From positions 62,001-126,000 of the forward strand of contig NZ_JAGTJJ010000005.1 of NCBI RefSeq assembly GCF_028435365.1: a stretch of 64,000 nt of DNA, in the 5' to 3' direction. The position numbers and the translations under genes were made by a program. Source of the DNA: Polyangium jinanense (GTDB lineage Bacteria > Myxococcota > Polyangia > Polyangiales > Polyangiaceae). Under the pieces are notes generated by a model, which saw only the letters and a program-made list of their open reading frames with translations, was not told the origin of the DNA and did not search any database. Below are positions 43,173-51,437 of the stretch, in pieces; the stretch's first letter is position 1, and every line of letters begins with the position of its first letter.

Positions 43173-44489
43173 TCACCGGCGGCGATAGAAGGTCACGTTG
43201 TCGATGTACACGTCCGCGAACCCGACCGGGAGCTGCAGCGCGAGCATGTTGATCGAGCGCAGATCCAGGAATGGCGCGTGCTTGGCGAATCCGACCTGGC
43301 GGAATTCGCTGAAAGGAATCACGAAGAGCTGCCAATCGGTGGTGAGTCGAATGGACGCGACCCAGCCGTCGCCGCAACGCTCCTGCTCCGCGGCGGGCGC
43401 CACGCTGCCGTAGCAATAATAGCCGGCTTGCGCCCCGGAGAAATCGTAGGGCTTGCATTCGGTGCCGTCGAGGTCCCGATCGTAGTAATACTCCGGGGAA
43501 CGACACGCGCTCGGGCCACAGACGGGATAAAGCTCTTCGAGCAGCGCCGGCTCGGCGATCGGCGCCATGCCCACGGCGGGATCGAAGCAGCGGTGCGTCG
43601 GCACCGGCGCGTCGGGGTTTTCGGGCGTGCAGGGCGATCCGTTCTGGCAGGCGGGACGACAGGCCTTGATACGACGACAGAATGTCTGATGCTCGCGGTT
43701 GAGCGCGTCGCTCGTGTGTTTGTCGTGAAGCGCGACGAGGACACCGGGCTGGCTGTCCGGACCACGACGTGCCCAGAAGGTGACGCCGTCATACCGGCTG
43801 AGATCCCAGTAGCGGTGCGGCTCCGGTTGCTCGAAATCATGCCCGTCGGGCCGCGTGAGCGGAAGGCCCACAGGATCGAGCGTCGCGCCCGGGTCAGGCG
43901 GCTGGGGACAAAGGTCGGAGCCCGAAGGACAGGCCACGATCGCGGCGAGCGGGTGCTCGAGGCCCGCGCCGAAGTAATTGAAGCGCCCGCCGCGGAAGTG
44001 CAAAGCCCAGCCGTTCGGCTGGCCGTCACAGCTCGGTCCGTTCGTGATCCGATCCGCGGCGAGGCCCCATTTTTCCTTGTAGCGCCCGAAAAGCCCGGGG
44101 TACCATGCCGCGTCGCCCGGCACCCGAAAGGCGCCGTAGGTCTCGTCGTCGTAAGCGGACCACCCCTCCCCGACACCCACGGAGTTCGGTAGGCTGGGGT
44201 CGGCCTCGAATGTCTCGATCCAGAATGGCGAGAGCTCGATACCAGACAAACCGCTGCAATCGACCGGGCGCGAGCCGGGATCCGGCGTCCCCGCTCCGAT
44301 CGGCGGAAACACGGGTTCGTACGGCGAAACCAGGGATCCATCGGTGTTTCGCAGCGGTACCGCTCCATTCGCCCACGGCACGGCCGCCGCGAGCCCGTCT
44401 TCGAGCCACGCGCGACCAGCGTTACCGTCACTGGAGCACGCGGCCTGGGTGCAGAGGAGAGCTCCTGCCAGCCAGTATTCGACCTTCAT
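43173..44489 (-). CDS. Carbohydrate-binding-like lipoprotein
   Basis: A 438-residue lipoprotein (lipobox TQAAC). The mature protein is beta-rich with many Cys in the second half (CRRIKACRPACQNGSPC). Segments IETFEADPSLPN, YDGVTFWARRGPDSQPGVLVALHD, TTDWQLFVIPFSEFRQVGF and the terminal MLALQLPVGFADVYIDNVTFYRR follow the pattern of CIA30/CBM11-like jelly rolls, where the last strand reads IDNVxF. It probably binds a polysaccharide at the surface. Its ATG overlaps the stop of the DUF5010-like gene (ATGA). Confidence 0.65.
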   Translation of the reverse strand: MKVEYWLAGALLCTQAACSSDGNAGRAWLEDGLAAAVPWANGAVPLRNTDGSLVSPYEPVFPPIGAGTPDPGSRPVDCSGLSGIELSPFWIETFEADPSLPNSVGVGEGWSAYDDETYGAFRVPGDAAWYPGLFGRYKEKWGLAADRITNGPSCDGQPNGWALHFRGGRFNYFGAGLEHPLAAIVACPSGSDLCPQPPDPGATLDPVGLPLTRPDGHDFEQPEPHRYWDLSRYDGVTFWARRGPDSQPGVLVALHDKHTSDALNREHQTFCRRIKACRPACQNGSPCTPENPDAPVPTHRCFDPAVGMAPIAEPALLEELYPVCGPSACRSPEYYYDRDLDGTECKPYDFSGAQAGYYCYGSVAPAAEQERCGDGWVASIRLTTDWQLFVIPFSEFRQVGFAKHAPFLDLRSINMLALQLPVGFADVYIDNVTFYRRR

Positions 44490-45979
44490 CGTCCGCTCTG
44501 CGACTTCCGTATGAGCTGCATGAAGTAGTCGGGGCGTTGCCACTGCCCATGAAAGTAGTAGTCGTAGTTGCGGTTGACGCCGGTACCTTCGCCAAGGTCG
44601 TTCCAGGTCGCGATCACGAGCAACTCGGAGTCGCGCGTCTCCTCGAGCACGCGCGATAGAACGACCGCGTCCTTGATGATCAGGTCGGTTTGGCGGGGAA
44701 GCTTTCCGGGATGATCGCGTCCCACCGCGTCCCACTTGACCATCGCGTGATCGATGATGTGGCCCTTCAGCGTCGAACGGCTGCGGCGCTCCGGGGAATT
44801 GAACGTGAACCATTGATAACGCGCGTCCGCCACGCGCTCCATGGCCGCGTCCTCGAAGTAAGCGGAGTCCGCGTCCACGAACGGCTCCTCCTGGAAGTCC
44901 GCGGCGAACATCTGCTTGAGCCTCGTGATGAGAGCCGCGGATTTGGTACGAGGCAGGAGCGTCCCGGCGTTGTAGAAGTAGACGAAGGGTTTGCCCTTGA
45001 AGCGATACCAGTGGCGCTTGTCCACCTGCGAGAAGAAGGGCTTCCACTTCATCTCGTAGATTCGCTTCGCCGCCGTCTCCGTATCGTTGAGATCGGGCTT
45101 TTGCTTCCACGCCTCGGAGAAGTAGGGCTGGCCCCAGGTCCAGGTGTCGTCGAAGAACGCGATCTTGACCGGGTCCTCGAGGCTCGCGAGGGCCTTCGCG
45201 AGCGGCTCGAGTTTTTTGTCTTCGATGTCCGGGCCATACGTGTTGAGCAGCAAGAAATCGAGGCCCGCGTATTTCGCATCGACGAGCTCGCGCCGCCAGA
45301 AGCCGGGATTGCTCGGCACGTAATAGCCGGCCTTCTTCTCGCCGAAACCGAGCAGCGGGTGCTCCTCGGCCATGCCCGGCGCGTGCGTGTTCGCCCAGTC
45401 CATCTTGCAATTGACCTCGTTCGGGCAATTGAAGAAGTACATGAAGACGGCGCCGATGTCGCGCTTCAGCTTCTTGACCGGCGCGCCCACGAGCTCGGGA
45501 TGGTTCTCCCAAGGGTCGGAATAAGCGAGCTGGCAGGTTCGCTTTTCCTCCTCGCAAATCGACCGCACGACATCGATACGACGGGGCCTCGCTTGGCTCG
45601 TCAGCTTCTCGGCCCAGCTACGGACGACCTCCGAGCTCGGCTCTTTGCCCGTGATCTGGCAATAGGCCGCGCGCACGAAGGTCTCCGGCGCGTGGCCGAG
45701 ATTGACGTCGACGACCTCCGCGCGCTGACACGGACCGCTCCACTCGGGCTTGAGCTTGAACGGTCCAAGGTCCTTTTCGTCGATGGCATGATCCATGACT
45801 CGCGCTCCCGCCGCTTTGGCCACCGGCCTCGTGTCTGCCGTTCCCGCCGGGCCTTGCTGCGGAGTGTCAATGTGGCTCACCGTCTGATCGAAACAGCCCG
45901 AAAGGAGGCCGAGCATCAGCGCGACCGGCCCCACGAAAGCCGCCCACCCGAGGCCGGTCGCGACGCTTCGCGGCTTCAT
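44486..45979 (-). CDS. DUF5010-like TIM-barrel lipoprotein (paralogue 1)
   Basis: A 497-residue lipoprotein (lipobox GLLSGC). The first 130 mature residues form a helical part with conserved VDVNLGHAPETFVRAAYCQITG. The catalytic-like region follows: FMYFFNCPNEVNCKMDWANTHAPGM, GYYVPSNPGFWRRELVDAKYAGLDFLLLNTYGPDIE, IAFFDDTWTWG, FVYFYNAGTLLP and LLVIATWNDLGEGTGVNRNYDYYFHGQW. The layout resembles DUF5010 and, in DIDAFxxN-like and TWNDxGE elements, the GH71/GH99 barrels; the specificity is unknown. It follows a binding lipoprotein with an ATGA overlap, an arrangement repeated with its paralogue 1 kb upstream. Confidence 0.65.
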   Translation of the reverse strand: MKPRSVATGLGWAAFVGPVALMLGLLSGCFDQTVSHIDTPQQGPAGTADTRPVAKAAGARVMDHAIDEKDLGPFKLKPEWSGPCQRAEVVDVNLGHAPETFVRAAYCQITGKEPSSEVVRSWAEKLTSQARPRRIDVVRSICEEEKRTCQLAYSDPWENHPELVGAPVKKLKRDIGAVFMYFFNCPNEVNCKMDWANTHAPGMAEEHPLLGFGEKKAGYYVPSNPGFWRRELVDAKYAGLDFLLLNTYGPDIEDKKLEPLAKALASLEDPVKIAFFDDTWTWGQPYFSEAWKQKPDLNDTETAAKRIYEMKWKPFFSQVDKRHWYRFKGKPFVYFYNAGTLLPRTKSAALITRLKQMFAADFQEEPFVDADSAYFEDAAMERVADARYQWFTFNSPERRSRSTLKGHIIDHAMVKWDAVGRDHPGKLPRQTDLIIKDAVVLSRVLEETRDSELLVIATWNDLGEGTGVNRNYDYYFHGQWQRPDYFMQLIRKSQSGR

Positions 45980-46782
45980 TTGCCGATGGGACCGGTCGGC
46001 GCCGTGCCCGAGAAAAGAGTCACCTCATCGATCCAAATGTCGAAATCGGGGCCCGGCGTGATCCAGCTCAGGCCGAGGATGACGTCCTTGACCTGCACGG
46101 ATCCCGCGAGTTCGCTCCATTTGACGGTATATTGCTTCCACTCCGATGTCAGCGTGATGTTCTTACCGGGGTGGTTGTAGCAATTCGTCTCGCAATCGCC
46201 GCCGTCCGCCTTGGCCTGCGTCGCCGGGTGCACGGCCTGGACCCTGAGCGCGTTGTCGGCGCCGGCGGTGCCTTTCGCCCAGAACGAGATACCCTCGAAG
46301 GCTGAAACGCCGGCACACGCCCCGTTTGCGTCTTTCAGGCCGAAACCGAAGCCTGCGCCAAAGCCGCCATCGGTCGGCGCCTTGACGCCGGTGGCGCTCA
46401 CGTGGCCGGCCATGGTCGTCACGACAGCGCCCTCGCCTTCGCGGGCAATCTTGTCGAAGTTGGCAGCGTCCGTGTCTGCGAACGAGTACCAACCGGGGAA
46501 AGCCATATCGGTCTCGAAGTCGTCCACGAACGCATCGTCGACCGTCAGCACGCGAACGTTGTTGTAACATACGCTGTCCGGGGACGGGCCGCCGCCCGCA
46601 CCACCGTCGCCGCCGCTGCCGCCTGCGCTGCTCGAGGAACTGCTGCCGCCGCCGGTTCCGCTGCCGCTCGCGGCGCCGGCGCCCCCGTTGGGATCACCGG
46701 TGCCCGAGGAGCACGCCGACGCAAACGCCAAGGCGCAAACGACCGTATAGATGGACACGTGCAACGCAGGAATACGCTTCAT
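45976..46782 (-). CDS. CIA30/CBM-like binding lipoprotein, first gene of operon 1
   Basis: A 268-residue lipoprotein: lipobox ASACS, Ser/Gly linker to about 60, then a beta-sandwich: VDDFETDMAFPGWYSFADTD, GFGAGFGFGLKDANGACAGVSAFEGISFWAKG, ITLTSEWKQYTVKWSELAG and VILGLSWITPGPDFDIWIDEVTLF. This is the pattern of CIA30/CBM11 and related galactose-binding-like folds that bind glucans. It overlaps the DUF5010-like gene by ATGA, so the binding protein and enzyme are made together. The shared upstream element lies about 100 bases before the ATG. Confidence 0.75.
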   Translation of the reverse strand: MKRIPALHVSIYTVVCALAFASACSSGTGDPNGGAGAASGSGTGGGSSSSSSAGGSGGDGGAGGGPSPDSVCYNNVRVLTVDDAFVDDFETDMAFPGWYSFADTDAANFDKIAREGEGAVVTTMAGHVSATGVKAPTDGGFGAGFGFGLKDANGACAGVSAFEGISFWAKGTAGADNALRVQAVHPATQAKADGGDCETNCYNHPGKNITLTSEWKQYTVKWSELAGSVQVKDVILGLSWITPGPDFDIWIDEVTLFSGTAPTGPIGK

Positions 46783-46883
46783 GGTCTCGCCCCGTTCCTT
46801 GCAAGTTTCGGGAGTTCGTCGCTGTCGTGAACAGCTCGTGGACACATTGGGCGAACTCCGCTGGCACCGTCAATGCGAATCAT

Positions 46884-46903
46884 GGTCAAATGTCAGCATT
46901 TAC
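46884..46903 (-). promoter_or_regulatory. Shared upstream element, copy before operon 1
   Basis: On the minus strand AGTAAATG, four bases, CATTTGACC followed by ATGATT: an inverted repeat of AGTAAATG against GGTCAAATG. It matches the CBM3 copy at GTAAATG, ACC and ATT in the same register. Confidence 0.6.
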
Positions 46904-46950
46904 TCGGGGTGCAATTTGGCTGCGCCAGCGGTAAAACTGAAACCATGCTC

Positions 46951-46971
46951 GAAGTGGCTCTAGGCCACTTC
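46951..46971 (-). terminator. Hairpin at the end of operon 2
   Basis: GAAGTGGC (46951-46958) and GCCACTTC (46964-46971) form an 8-bp perfect stem with a 5-base loop that begins in the stop codon of the second DUF5010-like gene. No T-tract follows; it may mark the end of the message. Confidence 0.4.
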
Positions 46972-48362
46972 TACGGCTCACATTGCGCGGCGCGCAAAAT
47001 GCTCATGAAGGCATGCGGCGTGAGCCACTGCCCCTGGTGATAGTAGTCGTAGTTGCGGTGGATGCCGGTGCCCTCCCCGAGGTCGTTCCACGTGGCAAAC
47101 ACCGCCAGATCGGACGCGGCGGAGCTCTCGAGGGCCTCTTTCAGGAGCTCCGGGCCCTTCACGAGCCGATCGGTCTGGGTCGCGAGATCGCCCGGGCGAT
47201 CTCGACCCAGCGAATCCCACTTCACCATGAAGTGATCGTGCGTCACGCCTTTGAGGTCGAAGTGGCTGTCCTCGTCCCCGAACGTGTCCCAGATGAACTG
47301 CGAATCCGCGACGGCCGGCATGCCGGGATCCAGGAAAAACGCGCGATCCACGGCGACGAACGGTTCGATACCGAAATCCGCGGCAAAGAGCTCCTTGAGC
47401 CGAGCCACCACGCCCGCCGCGACGCTCAGGGGCTTCAGGGTGCCCGCGTTGTAGAAATAGATGAACGGGCGATCCTCGACGAGGTACCAGTGCTCGCGCG
47501 CAATCGCCTCGAAGAACGGCTTCCACTTCGCCTGATAGATCACCTGCGCGGCGGCGTCGGCGTCGGCGAGGTTGGGGGCGACGTTCCACGGCGGCGGCTG
47601 CTGCGGCCGCCCCCAGGACCAGGTGTCGTCGAAGAGCGCAATCTGAATGCCGCCGATGTCGGCGAGCGCCTCGCTCAACCTCCCGAGCCTGCCGATATCC
47701 GGACCGTACGTATTCACGAGCAAGAACTGGAGCCCCGCCCAGCGCGCATCGTAGAGCTCGCGCTTCCAAAACCCCGCGTTGTCCGGATGGTAGTAGCCCT
47801 CCGCCGCCGCGCCGAACGCGTAGAGCCGATGGGTCGAATCCATCCCGCTCGCATGGGTATTGGCCCAATCGAGGTCGCAATTGACGCCGCCGGGACATTC
47901 ACTGAAGAACATCAAGACGGCGCCCACGTCGCGCGGTGTCTTCTGCACACACGGCGTCGTCAGCAGTACCTGCTGCTTCCAGGGATCGGAGTACGATAAC
48001 GGACAGTTCTTGCCCGCCTCGTTGCAAAGGCTGCGGACGACGTCGATCCGCCGAACCCAGTTACGGGTCCGGAGCTCGTCGGAGATGGTCGCGATCTGTT
48101 CGGCGCTCGGCTCTGCGCCGCGAATCTGGCAATACGCCGCCCGGACGAACGCTTCGGGCGTGTTCCCGAGGTTCACGTCGATCGTCGCTCGCGCCGTGCA
48201 GGGGCCGTCGAACTCGGCTCGAAGCTCGAATTCGACATTCTCCGGGAGCGCCGTGGGAGGCGGGGTCGGGCGGAGGTCGTCCGTGGGATCGTACGAACCC
48301 CGCCCGCAGCCGCAAAGGAGCGTTAGGAGTGCAAACGAGCGAACGAGGGCACGGAAGCGCAT
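46971..48362 (-). CDS. DUF5010-like TIM-barrel lipoprotein (paralogue 2)
   Basis: A 463-residue lipoprotein (lipobox LLCGC) that aligns along its whole mature length with the gene at 44486-45979: IDVNLGNTPEAFVRAAYCQIRG, DWANTHASGM, GYYHPDNAGFWKRELYDARWAGLQFLLVNTYGPDI, IALFDDTWSWG, FIYFYNAGTLKP and LAVFATWNDLGEGTGIHRNYDYYHQGQW. Conserved Asp, Glu and Trp in the FDDTW and TWNDLGE segments are candidates for the active site. It follows a CIA30-like lipoprotein after 3 bases. The pair is a second copy of the binding-protein plus enzyme unit. Confidence 0.65.
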   Translation of the reverse strand: MRFRALVRSFALLTLLCGCGRGSYDPTDDLRPTPPPTALPENVEFELRAEFDGPCTARATIDVNLGNTPEAFVRAAYCQIRGAEPSAEQIATISDELRTRNWVRRIDVVRSLCNEAGKNCPLSYSDPWKQQVLLTTPCVQKTPRDVGAVLMFFSECPGGVNCDLDWANTHASGMDSTHRLYAFGAAAEGYYHPDNAGFWKRELYDARWAGLQFLLVNTYGPDIGRLGRLSEALADIGGIQIALFDDTWSWGRPQQPPPWNVAPNLADADAAAQVIYQAKWKPFFEAIAREHWYLVEDRPFIYFYNAGTLKPLSVAAGVVARLKELFAADFGIEPFVAVDRAFFLDPGMPAVADSQFIWDTFGDEDSHFDLKGVTHDHFMVKWDSLGRDRPGDLATQTDRLVKGPELLKEALESSAASDLAVFATWNDLGEGTGIHRNYDYYHQGQWLTPHAFMSILRAAQCEP

Positions 48363-48365
48363 GGT

Positions 48366-49112
48366 TCACTCGATGAAGGCTACGTCATCGATCGTGAAGT
48401 CCCACGTGACCGCGTCCTTGGAAGTCCAGTTCAAGCCGACGAGCGCCTTCGTATCCAGCTTGGCCTTGTCACCCCATCCAAGCTGCTTCAGGTCGCTCCA
48501 CTTGAGCTCGTAGGTCTTCATCTCCGCCGAGAGATTGGTGATGATGACCGTGAAATGGTCATAACATTTCTTGCAACGGCCAAACTCCGGCATCGTGTCC
48601 ACCGTGGCCACGAGGAACTTCATCGGCGTGGAGCCGGACGCTTTGAAACGGATGCCCTTGTACTTCGTGCCGTCCACCGGCGTGAGCATCTGCGCGCCGC
48701 ACAGGTTCGTGCCGATCCCGCCGCCCCATTCGGTATACCCCTTCCCCGTCGTGTGGATCGCCCCGTTCTCGATCGCGCTCGTGAACTCCTCGACCGAAGG
48801 CGGCTTCTTCACGCCCCCGGTTTTGTCGCTGTACACGAACCAGCTCCCCGGCGGCTCGATCGTGGGCAGGTTCGAGATGCCGCCGCCGTCCCAGATCATG
48901 GGGCCCGTGGGCACGACCGGATCGGGGACCGGCAAGTCGCCCCGAGCCGCGGCGGGCGTCGCGTCCGAGGAGCCGGCCCCCGACGCGGAATTCTCACAAG
49001 GACAAGGCGGACACGGCTGCACGGCACCCTGGGGACCGATACAGCCGACGGCCGGGCCGCCGGCGGCCAGCACGACGAGCACAATGGCAAGACCAGCGCG
49101 GATGGAGCTCAT
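48366..49112 (-). CDS. CIA30/CBM-like binding lipoprotein, first gene of operon 2
   Basis: A 248-residue lipoprotein (lipobox-like PAVGC, then CPPCPCENSASG). The beta-sandwich has ISNLPTIEPPGSWFVYSDKTGG, GGGIGTNLCGAQM, YKGIRFKASGSTPMKFLVATVD, TYELKWSDLKQLGWGD and the last strands LVGLNWTSKDAVTWDFTIDDVAF, as in CIA30/CBM11-like domains. Two Cys in GRCKKCYDH are likely disulfide-bonded. It precedes a DUF5010-like gene by 3 bases. The ATG at 49112 gives the signal peptide; the frame is open further upstream through the regulatory region. Confidence 0.72.
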   Translation of the reverse strand: MSSIRAGLAIVLVVLAAGGPAVGCIGPQGAVQPCPPCPCENSASGAGSSDATPAAARGDLPVPDPVVPTGPMIWDGGGISNLPTIEPPGSWFVYSDKTGGVKKPPSVEEFTSAIENGAIHTTGKGYTEWGGGIGTNLCGAQMLTPVDGTKYKGIRFKASGSTPMKFLVATVDTMPEFGRCKKCYDHFTVIITNLSAEMKTYELKWSDLKQLGWGDKAKLDTKALVGLNWTSKDAVTWDFTIDDVAFIE

Positions 49113-49199
49113 ACCCTGACTCGTGTCGCTTTGGGTGGCGTTTGCGTCTACGCCCACCCTCCCTACCACGCGCGCACGAGCGGCCCCAAGGAAAATAAT

Positions 49200-49219
49200 A
49201 GGCAAATTGGGTCATTTAC
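49200..49219 (-). promoter_or_regulatory. Shared upstream element, copy before operon 2
   Basis: On the minus strand AGTAAATGACCCAATTTGCC: GTAAA, eight bases, TTTGCC. It lies about 88 bases before the start codon of the first gene of the operon and agrees with the operon 1 copy at GTAAATG, TTTG and the following AT and ATT. Confidence 0.55.
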
Positions 49220-49291
49220 TGCGCGACGCCGCCGTGGACGCGAGGCGCGTAGCCCCCGCGGATCCCCCATGTCCGCGGGGACCATTGCAGG

Positions 49292-49876
49292 TTACTCGAT
49301 GCGGCAGGCCTCTTCGAAATCGAGGCGAGGGTTGCGCGGGAAGAGCTTCTCCGGATCGCCGTGGCCGAGGTTGACGAGGAGAATGGATTTCCACGGCAGG
49401 TCGGCGAAAAACGTCGCGTCGACCTTCTCCCGGTCGAAGCCGGCCATCGGCCCGCAGTCGAGCCCGAGCGCGCGGGCGGCCAGGATCAAATAGCCGGCCT
49501 GCAGCGAGGCGTTCTGCAATAGCAGGAAGTCGCGCTGCTCCGGCGGCATCGCGGCGAGGGCCTCGCCCATCGTCGGGCGCGCCGGGAAAAGCTTCGGCAT
49601 CTTCTCGTGAAAGCGCGTGTCGTAGGCGATGATCGCCGTGACCGGCGCGCTCATGGTCTTTTCGACGTTCCCCTCGGCGAGGCAGGGGCGCAGGCGCTCC
49701 TTCGCCTCGGGGCTCTTCACGAAGACGATCCGCGCCGGCACGCTATTGGCCGCGGTCGGCCCGAGGCGCAGGGCCTCATAAAGGTGGCGCAGGGTCGCAT
49801 CGTCGACGGGCTCGGCGAGCCAGCCATTGTGGGTACGAGCTTCGAGGAAGATCTGCTGGAGGAGTTGGTCGCTCAT
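49292..49876 (-). CDS. Nitroreductase family protein (HadB/RutE type)
   Basis: A 194-residue FMN-dependent oxidoreductase. Landmarks: [15 protein letters not shown] start ([18 protein letters not shown]), [81 protein letters not shown] and [27 protein letters not shown]. This is the malonic semialdehyde reductase RutE / HadB group, which reduces quinones, nitro compounds or aldehydes. It lies downstream of the DoxX-like gene on the same strand. Confidence 0.9.
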   Translation of the reverse strand: MSDQLLQQIFLEARTHNGWLAEPVDDATLRHLYEALRLGPTAANSVPARIVFVKSPEAKERLRPCLAEGNVEKTMSAPVTAIIAYDTRFHEKMPKLFPARPTMGEALAAMPPEQRDFLLLQNASLQAGYLILAARALGLDCGPMAGFDREKVDATFFADLPWKSILLVNLGHGDPEKLFPRNPRLDFEEACRIE

Positions 49877-49914
49877 AAAGACTCGAGGTGTGGGGGTTCG
49901 GGGACGCAATCCAT

Positions 49915-50343
49915 TCAGGTCGCGAGCGCGGGCTTGCCGATGCGGGCGTCGGCCTCGCGCTTCGTCTCGCTCGCAAGCTTGCGGCTCTCGGGGCGCAGCG
50001 CCCACGAGGCGGCGGCGATGGCGACGAGGACGAGCGGCGTGATCACCTTGCCGGCGGGATCGCCGCTGGCGGCGTGGGAGGCGGCGGCGCCGGTGAGATC
50101 AAAGAAGATGCCGGCGTACGCCCACTCCTTGAGGCGGGGGAAGCGGGGGGCGAGCAGGGCGACGGCGCCGAGCACCTTCCACACGCCGAGGATGGTGGCG
50201 AAGTAGGCCGGATAGCCGAGGTGCGTCATGCCCTCGAGGACCTGCGGGGCGCCGGAGAGATCGCCGACGCCGCCCGCGGCGAACGCGAAAGCAAGCAGAC
50301 CCGTCGCAGCCCAGTAACCGATCGTTCGTGCCTTGTCGTTCAT
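49915..50343 (-). CDS. DoxX-like membrane protein
   Basis: A 142-residue inner-membrane protein with four TM helices: [69 protein letters not shown] and [18 protein letters not shown]. The [19 protein letters not shown] segment is diagnostic of DoxX-like proteins, which are linked to redox or electrophile stress. It precedes a nitroreductase gene and is divergent from a LysR regulator, which probably controls both. Confidence 0.85.
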   Translation of the reverse strand: MNDKARTIGYWAATGLLAFAFAAGGVGDLSGAPQVLEGMTHLGYPAYFATILGVWKVLGAVALLAPRFPRLKEWAYAGIFFDLTGAAASHAASGDPAGKVITPLVLVAIAAASWALRPESRKLASETKREADARIGKPALAT

Positions 50344-50348
50344 GAAAA

Positions 50349-50394
50349 GCATTGTCGTCACTGCGCGCGCCTGTAACAATGCATCAACAATTGG
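50349..50394. promoter_or_regulatory. Candidate LysR binding region
   Basis: In the 76-base gap between the divergent DoxX-like and LysR genes, GCATTGT (50349-50355) and ACAATGC (50376-50382) form an inverted repeat, followed by a second ACAATT. The place is right for a LysR regulator, although the 20-base spacing is longer than a simple T-N11-A box. Confidence 0.35.
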
Positions 50395-50419
50395 AAGCAC
50401 CTGACAGGATTTGATCCAG

Positions 50420-51370
50420 ATGGACGACCCCCTCGAGACCTCCGAGCTCCTCGCCTTCTCGAAGGCCGTGGAGGCCCGATCGCTCTCCCGCGCCGCCGCC
50501 GAGCTCGGCGTCCCCCGCGCCACCATCAGCCGCCGCCTCGCGCGGCTGGAGGAGCGTCTCGGCGTGCGCCTGCTCCGCCGCACCACGCGCAGCCTCGCCC
50601 TCACCGACGCGGGCGAGGCGCTCCACCGACACGCCCGCATCGTGCTCGACGCCGTCCATCACGCCGAGGCGAGCGTGCGCAAAACCGACGACGCCGTCCG
50701 CGGCGAGCTACGCGTCTCGGTGCCGCCGATGACCGGCACGAGCTTCAGCGCGATGATCTGTGACTTCTCGCGGCGCTACCCCGAGGTCCGTCTCCACGTC
50801 CACAGCACGACCCAGCACGTCGACCTCCAGCGCGGCGGTTACGACGTCGCGCTGCGCGCCGCCACCGCGCTCGAACCCGGCCTCGTCGCCCGGACGCTCG
50901 CGCGCGAGCCCACCCTCGCGGTCGCCTCGCCCGCCTACCTCGAAGCCCACGGCACGCCGCGCAGTCGCCGCGATCTTCGCCACCACCGCTGCCTCATGGG
51001 GTTTGCCCGAGGGGAGCTGCCGCAGACGCACTGGCCGTTCGCCGGCGGCAAGTTCCAGATCGAGGGCGCGCTCTTCGCGAACGACGTCTACCTGCTCTGC
51101 GACGCCGCGCTCGAAGGCCTCGGGATCGCGCTCTTACCGCTGATCCTGGCGAGCCCGCACCTCGAGAGCGGCGCTCTCGTGCACGTGCTCCCGAACGCGC
51201 TCCAGGGAGAGTCGCACATCGCGGTGGTTTATCCGGAGCGAGAGTTCATGCCGCCGCAGGTGCGTGCGTTCATCGACGCATTGGTGGCGTGGGCGCCGGA
51301 GCTCATCGCGCGGGCGAACGCACCGATGCCGAAGCGGGCGGCGAAGAAGCGGGGCGGGAAAAGCGCGTGA
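50420..51370 (+). CDS. LysR-family transcriptional regulator
   Basis: A 316-residue regulator: N-terminal winged helix LLAFSKAVEARSLSRAAAELGVPRATISRRLARLEERLGVRLLRRTTRSLALTDAGEAL, linker helix, then the effector domain beginning RGELRVSVPPMTGTSFSAMICDF. It belongs to the group of LysR proteins that lie divergent to small redox enzymes. The ATG at 50420 is chosen over TTG at 50411 because CAGGA at 50405 is spaced correctly for it. A Lys/Arg-rich C-terminal tail (PKRAAKKRGGKSA) is additional to the family. Confidence 0.93.
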   Translation: MDDPLETSELLAFSKAVEARSLSRAAAELGVPRATISRRLARLEERLGVRLLRRTTRSLALTDAGEALHRHARIVLDAVHHAEASVRKTDDAVRGELRVSVPPMTGTSFSAMICDFSRRYPEVRLHVHSTTQHVDLQRGGYDVALRAATALEPGLVARTLAREPTLAVASPAYLEAHGTPRSRRDLRHHRCLMGFARGELPQTHWPFAGGKFQIEGALFANDVYLLCDAALEGLGIALLPLILASPHLESGALVHVLPNALQGESHIAVVYPEREFMPPQVRAFIDALVAWAPELIARANAPMPKRAAKKRGGKSA

Positions 51371-51437
51371 CGGGCCGCTTTGCGGTTTCACATTTCTTCA
51401 CGCCGTGCCTCGCCTCCGTACCCTATCTTCGGGGGCG

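Noticed and set aside
46931..46946. GGTAAAACTGAAACC on the plus strand
   Set aside because: Resembles one half of the shared element, but no plus-strand gene follows and the second half is absent.
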